A stretch of DNA of 24,155 nucleotides from Entamoeba invadens IP1 (lineage: Eukaryota; Evosea; Mastigamoebida; Endamoebidae), in contig NW_004443518.1 in the NCBI RefSeq assembly GCF_000330505.1, positions 17,239 to 41,393 of the forward strand, in the 5' to 3' direction. Position numbers and translations under genes: made by a program. Below, piece by piece: positions 18,237-24,155 of the stretch. The notes beneath the pieces are model-generated. The model was not told the DNA's origin and ran no database searches. It was given only the letters and a program-made list of their open reading frames with translations. Position 1 is the first letter of the stretch. Each line of letters starts with the position of its first letter.

Positions 18237-19882
18237 TTAATCAATAGTTTTAACAAATCCCTTTTCAAACTTGTATTTGTCTTTCAAAAAATCGTATATT
18301 TGTTCACTCACTACCTTTTTATGAACTCCATTTTCTGGTTCGTTTTGTATAACAATTTCTTTTAACTTTTCACATTGTACAAAGTTGGTATTTTTATAAT
18401 TAGACCATTTTGGTATTTTGAGTAAAGTTACCTTTGTTAAGTTTTGGCATTTTTTTACAAACAAATTTTTTTTGCTCAAAAAAACAATTTCTTTTAATTG
18501 ATCACAATTATCTATATTTGAAGAATTATTATTATACCACGAACAAAGAATAACAACCTTTTCAAGCTTTTGACAATTTGTTATTTCAAAGTCGGTAAAT
18601 ACTTTTTCGTGTATTTCTATATTTGTTATTTGTCTATCTATAAATGCGTATCTATCAATTTGGTTACAAAAACTGGGGACTTTTCCATTGAAAATTTCTA
18701 CGTCTTTTCCAGTAAAGATATAGTCAACGTTCTCTAAATTTTGACTCATAAGCATCTCTCGCATAAAACAAGCTGCAGTTTTGTAGGATTTCTTTGTTTC
18801 ACTTCTGTTGATCACATCAATTTTATTTAAATTTTGAAGTTTATATAAATCTCTAAATTGTATTTGTGATGATATAGTAATTGCAGTGACTGCATAATTA
18901 TAGTTATTGAATTCACCAACAACACTGACGTTTCGCAAATCCATATTTGGTATTTTTATACAATCTAAATTGTTCCAATCAATGGATGTTAAAGTATTTG
19001 GAATACTTCCTTCATTAATTATACCTTTATTAAAAAACGCTTTGGACTCTATATGTGAAATGGGATACTCGAATAAAGCGTTTAGTGAATTCTTCCAATG
19101 AGAAACGTCATAAGATGACAATGAAATAGTGGGATCCAATTTTTTAAATGCCTCAAAAGTTGAAAAGTTGATCAAAGTGTTCAATTTTTTTAACCCATTT
19201 GTCGTCACGTTTTTGATGTTGTAACAATGAAAAAATGCATTTGATCCGATGCAATTTAATGATTTTGCAAGAGTAATGGAAGACAAATTGGAACACTCTT
19301 CAAAGCATTTTTCACCAATATTTGTCACATAATAAAGGTCAATCTCTTTAAGGTTCCTACAACAGTAAAAACATTTAAATGGAAGTACTGTAAGGCGTTT
19401 GTCTAAATGAATTTCTTGAAGCGAAGTGTTTTTATAAAAACATTGTGTACCAAATGAGAGTATATTGTGCATGTCAAATATTTGCTGAGTTGAAGATAGA
19501 AATTCAAAACTGAAACACCCATTAGAAAGTATTGTAGCACCTTCAAAAGTTTTGTATTTTAAATAATCGGCGTTTGTGTATCGAACTTTTTTAAAGTTGA
19601 ACAATTGGATTTGAGTTCTAAATATACCGAGTATGACAATAGATATTCGTATACACATTTACTATATCTGTCATCGTCTTCATCATATTTGGAATACATA
19701 TGAAGTGTTTCAACATTCGAAAAGAACTTATTTTTGCCTTTCATAGAAACAGGATTATAGTGAAACATGGCGGGGATTTCAGCAAATTTTTTGCAGACGT
19801 GGACCAACTTAATGAAGTCCCCAATGTCTTTGAAATATTTAGAAACGATCATAACATAGTAACGTTCAAGGCGAATTGGCAT
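18237..19882 (-). pseudogene. BspA-like LRR protein, intracellular type, one frameshift
   Basis: The N-terminus is read from the ATG at 19882: MPIRLERYYVMIVSKYFKDI, then LVHVCKKFAEIPAMFHYNP, the head typical of Entamoeba BspA-like proteins without a signal peptide. This frame closes at 19559. Coding sense continues in the next frame (NFKKVRYTNADYLKYKTFEG), so one single-base indel near 19600-19620 separates head and body. The body, open to the TAA at 18237-18239, has LRR_5 repeats such as IGEKCFEECSNLSSITL and IGSNAFFHCYNIKNVTT, and later irregular repeats. No intron with GT...AG borders restores the frame. It is a recently broken gene or an assembly error; everything else looks intact. If whole it would be about 545 aa. 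Confidence 0.8.
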
Positions 19883-21430
19883 TTGGTTGTTTTTAGATTT
19901 TGAAATTTTGTTGTTTTATATGTTAAGTAACGTTTTTATTTTCTTGTTATTACATGGACTTTGTATATTTTTGAATATTTTAATATATTTACATTCATTT
20001 TTTTCATTACAGCCTGTCTTTAAACGTTATCTTATCTCTAACTATATCTGGTTATCTTCAAACCATTAAAATTGGAATATTATGGGAAGCCCTCTCAAAT
20101 TTCTATTATGATTGTTTCGGGTCTTTTAATTTTTTACCTAATGCCCGATGTTTACATAATATTAAAACTATTTTTTTGTCCACTTAACAATGTTTGATAA
20201 CTGACTCTCTTAAAGTTTCTTAAGCCAACTTAATGGAAAAGGCTATTTTGGGGGATATTTTTGAAATATAGTTAATTTAATTATAACAATTTTATAATTA
20301 ATAGTTTATTATTAAAAACAATATTTAGAAATTGTTTTTACATTTAAAAACACCATGTTATTTTTTAGATTTGTTTCATTTGGATATTTATCATTTGTTA
20401 GAAAGGAATGTTATTTATTTTGTTTTTTAACGAAATCCTAAGATTAATGTTTAAAAATCCTAAATAACGATAAAGAATAACAAAGTGTTATAGACTATAT
20501 AAATAATCAATTAAAATATATTATAGTCAGTCTGAAAACTTTGTCCTCTCTCCAACGTTGTCCAGGCATTTTTGGACCATCAAAAATGGAATATTTCGGG
20601 AAACAATTCGAAACATTCCCAAAACATTGTTTCATAATTTTTACCGGGATTTGATCGTTTTTACCTATTTCCTAAATTTTATAACTTATTTTGTGTAAAA
20701 TTTTGTCAAATGGACAACTTTTTACAAGCGGACAACGTTTTTAGACAGACTTTACTTATATTCTTTTGTACTTCTTTTTTAAGGTGAAGAGGAAAAATAA
20801 CAACTTATTTAAAAGTAAGATGTACAAAAAAATTTAACAATAAACATAAATGAATTTGTTTACAAATATTACAAAAAATAATAATAACTAACTCTTATGA
20901 TTTATACAGTTAAAATAAAAGACTATCTTTTTTATTAATATAAAAGTCTATAAAGTTTTTATTTTTTTTTCAGTAAATAAATTAAAATGTTTTAATTGTA
21001 ATACTATAAAAAGTCTTTCACAAACAAGAGCCATAATAATAAAACAACTCAAATATTGAAATGACGGTGTATATTTTTTAAACACTAATCCATGGTTAAA
21101 CAAAAAAAACTGGTTTATACATTTTAAATAAGAATTTTTAATAAAAACAACAACTTACTTGTAACTTTTGTCTAACAATCGTAAATCAATTATTATCAAT
21201 ATTCCTTTTGTATACAATTGGCTTAAAATAAAGTTTTCGAGTTTTGAGATGTTTTAAATTTGTAATGACGGATTTTTTTTTATCTGTTGATTTTTTGTAA
21301 ATAATACGAATCTACTTTATAATTTTCAAACTGACTAAAAACTGAACATGAATAACATTTTATAAGTAAAATATAGTTTTATTTAAACATCAAATTAAAA
21401 TAAACAAATTCAAACTAAATAATTCAAAAG
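19883..21430. other. 1.5 kb spacer with element D copy; promoter of the 903-aa gene
   Basis: No gene is visible; a 60-codon frame near 19887 is Leu/Phe-rich and looks accidental. The spacer holds element D copy 2 (20526-20750). Close to the 21431 start, ACAAATTCAAA and ATAATTCAAAAG resemble the Entamoeba initiator. On the minus side, AAAATTTCAAAATC just upstream of 19882 could serve the BspA-like gene. Confidence 0.45.
20526..20750. mobile_element. Element D copy 2 (225 bp, TIR element)
   Basis: The ends GTCAGTCTGAAAACTTTGTC and, on the reverse strand, GTCTGTCTAAAAACGTTGTC form a TIR of about 21 bp. The interior includes CATTTTTGGACCATCAAAAA, a near palindrome. It is the longer and more symmetric of the two copies. 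TA lies on the left; no duplication is evident on the right. Confidence 0.7.
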
Positions 21431-24142
21431 ATGTCAAATATGGAAATGATTTATTTGATGCAAGTTTCCCTCTATTTACCTTCACTAAAAGACATCATGA
21501 CTTTTATTACTATTAACAAAAAATGCCAAGATGCTGTCACGTCACTTAAAGTGAATCCTTGGTTCTCCAAATCCAATGACATTGAAACGTTTTGTGCTTT
21601 CTTTTTTCCTGACACGGTGAATTGCAATTCATTAGCTGTCTCTCGAAAAGTCCTCGAAAATGCCGTTTACATTCGAAACGTTCAAATCTTTTCAACCGAC
21701 TTTAACAAACTTGACGAGCAAAATATTGCCGAAAAAATCACTTCTTTGATTATCATCAAACCACCCAAACCAGTTGACACAAATCAACAAATTGGCTTTA
21801 ATGCGGAAAACAATTATTATGATCTGCTCTACAAATGGAAGATACCAAACATAGAAATGCCTTTAAAGTTGTTTAGTGAATGTGTTACTTGTTTTGAACG
21901 CAACAACAACACGAATAATAACGACATTTACTTCCCCAAAAAGGTGTTGTTGCACGTCGATTCAATGTATACCAATTATAATACCGACACCGCACCGTTA
22001 TATGAAAATGTAAATTCTGCTGCTAAAAAGTATAAGAGTCAGATAATCATCGACTGGACTGACACAACTGAACCAGAGAAATTGCGTTTGACTCCAAATT
22101 GCCAAAATTACACACAAAAAATAACACCAAAAACGTTTCAATTTGTTAGACCATTTTATAAAGAAAAAATAATTGTTCAAATTGATGGATATGACGATGA
22201 AGAGTACTTCACAACAGTTGTTGATATTTTTAAGATGTGTTATTCGACACTCGTTGAACTCAAAACGTTTGATGATCTTTCAAAATTGGCAATTCCAGAA
22301 TTTGTGAATGACCTCAGTGTTTCGCTATTTACAGATGAAAGGCATACTGTTTGGTTACCTATTAATATGAATATTGAAAATTTGTCATTAACTGAAATTG
22401 ATTTGATTTTTGAGGATGTCATGCCAACAGTTAAAAAAGTCAAAGTTACAAACTCAACTTTTGTGTTGCGAAAAGTCGCTAAAGATGATACAACTAATGA
22501 TATAACGAAAAAGTGGAAAATGTATAACAACTTCCCCTTTCCTAATGTCGAGGAAATTGAACTCCACAATTGCTCAAATATCAATTTTAAAACACCTGAA
22601 CATTTAACAACACTAAACGTGTGTGATAATTCTGAAAATATTGAAATATTTATTGGACAAAATTGCGAACATTTAAATATAAATAATGTTACAAAATCAT
22701 CATTTTACATCGATTGTAACATATTCAACACTTTTTCTTTTAAACAGTGCAACAACACAAATTTCGAATTTTTTAATGCAAAGCCAAAGTCACTCAATTT
22801 GGAATTTTTTGAGTGTTTAACGCCAATTATTGCTGTTGAAAAAAACACAATTAAAAAACTTTTATTAAAAAATTGCAGTAATGTGAAAATGACGAAAAAT
22901 GTTGGAATAGGCGATGTTATCATTGAAAATACCAATTTCAATAATTTAACACAATTTAATGCGAAAAGTGTTTATCTGTTCGACACTTCAGAGTTTCTAC
23001 CAATCGATTTTACATACACTAAACATCTTAAACTATTTAGTGTCTGTCGTTTTTCGTTCAGCACAACTTTTGATAATTGCGAAATTTTGGAGGTCGCATT
23101 TTGTGAGAATTTGAATTTTGTATTCAAAAAAGAACAATTAAAAAACATCAAAATTGAGTCTTCACAAAATTTGGTATTTACTGGTGATTTTCAGAGTGTG
23201 AAAAGTTGTGTTTATGTTGGAAAGTGTTCTGTTGAGTTTCCACAAAACACTGAATTGCCAATCGAAACTATTGAGACTTATAAAGAAAAAGATATAAATG
23301 AAGGTATGACATTGTCTAAATTCAATGATTTTAAAATGGAGTACATAAAAGCTCAAAGGTATTTAACACGTCAATTTAATGAACAAGAAGAATCAATTAT
23401 TTCCCAATATGACACTACTAAAATCAACAAACTCAAATCAATTTTAACACAAGATGTAACACTTTTAGTCACTAAATCAGTTTGTTACGTTCAAAACTGC
23501 GTTTGTCAAAGCTTAAAAATTTCAACCGAAATTTCATATTTGTCAGTTCTGAGCATTTCAAATTTCATTGGAAAAATGATTGATTTGTCGGGGGTGTTAA
23601 TTGGCAACTTACAAGTTGATAATTGTGATGATGTGGATAAATCGAATAAAACAATTAATTACGAAAAACCAATTTTAGCTGTTCATGTCACTATAAACAA
23701 ATACAACGGCATTAGATGGATATTTTCTTCGAGAACTAAACATCTTGAAATTACCAATTCGAGTGGCGATGTCAAGTTTATGAAAGCGAATTCATTATAC
23801 GAAAATGTTGTATTTAGAAATTGCAAATTTAACAAGAGTCTATTTTATAACAAAGATGTTGACTTGATTCAAAATTTGACTATTGAAAATACACATTTGG
23901 ATAATCTATTTAGAGATAAATGTGTTGGCGCGTTAATGGAGATCAATAACGATAACATTGATTTGTACGATTTTATGAATCTCGTCGCTAAAACAGCAAA
24001 TTTTGAACATTGTAAAAACTTTAAAATTAACTTGTTAAAGTTTAATACACAAGTTGTCATTAATAGTTGCATCAAATTTAAAGTATACATAAAAAATTCA
24101 AATAACATTGATATTATTAATTCCACTGATATTGAAATGTGA
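21431..24142 (+). CDS. F-box-like/LRR-type repeat protein, paralogue of the 11002 gene (903 aa)
   Basis: The head MSNMEMIYLMQVSLYLPSLK, then VTSLKVNPWF and FPDTVNCNSL, is nearly the same as in the 1000-aa protein. The body has the same irregular repeat pattern with matching blocks: FPNVEEIELHNCSN, YIDCNIFNTFSFKQCNN, VQNCVCQSLKIS and ISNFIGK. It lacks all three FG-rich patches and ends at NIDIINSTDIEM, shortly before the point where the paralogue carries its FG tail. There is no signal peptide or transmembrane helix, so it is probably cytosolic or nuclear. The stop TGA (24140-24142) is just inside the window, so the gene appears complete. Function is unknown; the F-box-like head would allow a ubiquitin-ligase adaptor role, but Skp1 binding cannot be judged from sequence alone. 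Confidence 0.85.
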   Translation: MSNMEMIYLMQVSLYLPSLKDIMTFITINKKCQDAVTSLKVNPWFSKSNDIETFCAFFFPDTVNCNSLAVSRKVLENAVYIRNVQIFSTDFNKLDEQNIAEKITSLIIIKPPKPVDTNQQIGFNAENNYYDLLYKWKIPNIEMPLKLFSECVTCFERNNNTNNNDIYFPKKVLLHVDSMYTNYNTDTAPLYENVNSAAKKYKSQIIIDWTDTTEPEKLRLTPNCQNYTQKITPKTFQFVRPFYKEKIIVQIDGYDDEEYFTTVVDIFKMCYSTLVELKTFDDLSKLAIPEFVNDLSVSLFTDERHTVWLPINMNIENLSLTEIDLIFEDVMPTVKKVKVTNSTFVLRKVAKDDTTNDITKKWKMYNNFPFPNVEEIELHNCSNINFKTPEHLTTLNVCDNSENIEIFIGQNCEHLNINNVTKSSFYIDCNIFNTFSFKQCNNTNFEFFNAKPKSLNLEFFECLTPIIAVEKNTIKKLLLKNCSNVKMTKNVGIGDVIIENTNFNNLTQFNAKSVYLFDTSEFLPIDFTYTKHLKLFSVCRFSFSTTFDNCEILEVAFCENLNFVFKKEQLKNIKIESSQNLVFTGDFQSVKSCVYVGKCSVEFPQNTELPIETIETYKEKDINEGMTLSKFNDFKMEYIKAQRYLTRQFNEQEESIISQYDTTKINKLKSILTQDVTLLVTKSVCYVQNCVCQSLKISTEISYLSVLSISNFIGKMIDLSGVLIGNLQVDNCDDVDKSNKTINYEKPILAVHVTINKYNGIRWIFSSRTKHLEITNSSGDVKFMKANSLYENVVFRNCKFNKSLFYNKDVDLIQNLTIENTHLDNLFRDKCVGALMEINNDNIDLYDFMNLVAKTANFEHCKNFKINLLKFNTQVVINSCIKFKVYIKNSNNIDIINSTDIEM

Positions 24143-24155
24143 AACACAAAGAAGA

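Overview
The window looks like genomic DNA of a very AT-rich amoebozoan parasite, genus Entamoeba. E. invadens fits best, but no marker here settles the species. The reasons are intron-poor genes with very short AT-rich spacers, BspA-type leucine-rich-repeat (LRR_5/TpLRR) genes, an Entamoeba-style 'LERYxVMIVSKYF' N-terminus, a Mutator-like transposase of the EMULE type, and a divergent Hsp70 relic. There are no bacterial-style operons, rRNA, tRNA or CRISPR.

The left half (1-10.6 kb) is a transposon graveyard with two separate nested insertions. A Mutator-like element (about 334-5466, TIRs of about 200 bp) carries a frame-broken MULE transposase on the minus strand (641-2708). Just upstream of its start codon sits a second element, called A here (2753-5089), with nearly perfect 139-bp TIRs between TA dinucleotides. 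A holds three small unknown genes: one broken by in-frame stops, one intact 215-aa ORF, and one intact convergent ORF of about 140 aa. After about 2.4 kb of gene-free DNA comes element B (7836-10595). It has 102-bp TIRs, TA flanks and the same GTATRTR terminal sequence as A. It carries, on the minus strand, a decayed homologue of A's 215-aa gene. A second decayed ORF in B is split by a 953-bp MITE-like element C (9276-10228) flanked by TA; removing C and one TA restores the local reading frame. A and B therefore look like one transposon family with conserved proteins of no family I recognise. This is the best candidate for something undescribed.

The right half (11-24 kb) is a cluster of repeat-protein genes. 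Two long paralogues (1000 aa at 11002 and 903 aa at 21431) share an F-box-like N-terminus and a long degenerate LRR or beta-helix-like body. The first also carries three FG-rich, nucleoporin-like patches. Between them lie a multiply broken Hsp70-like pseudogene (14492-16084), a secreted 352-aa BspA-like LRR protein (16846-17904) and an intracellular-type BspA-like gene on the minus strand split by one frameshift (18237-19882). Two copies of a short TIR element, D (16280-16468 and 20526-20750), sit in the spacers upstream of the 16846 and 21431 genes.

The genes do not form a pathway. The window is an expanding and decaying surface/scaffold-repeat gene family next to a transposon-rich segment. 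All homology statements are from reading the translations by eye; no database search was run.
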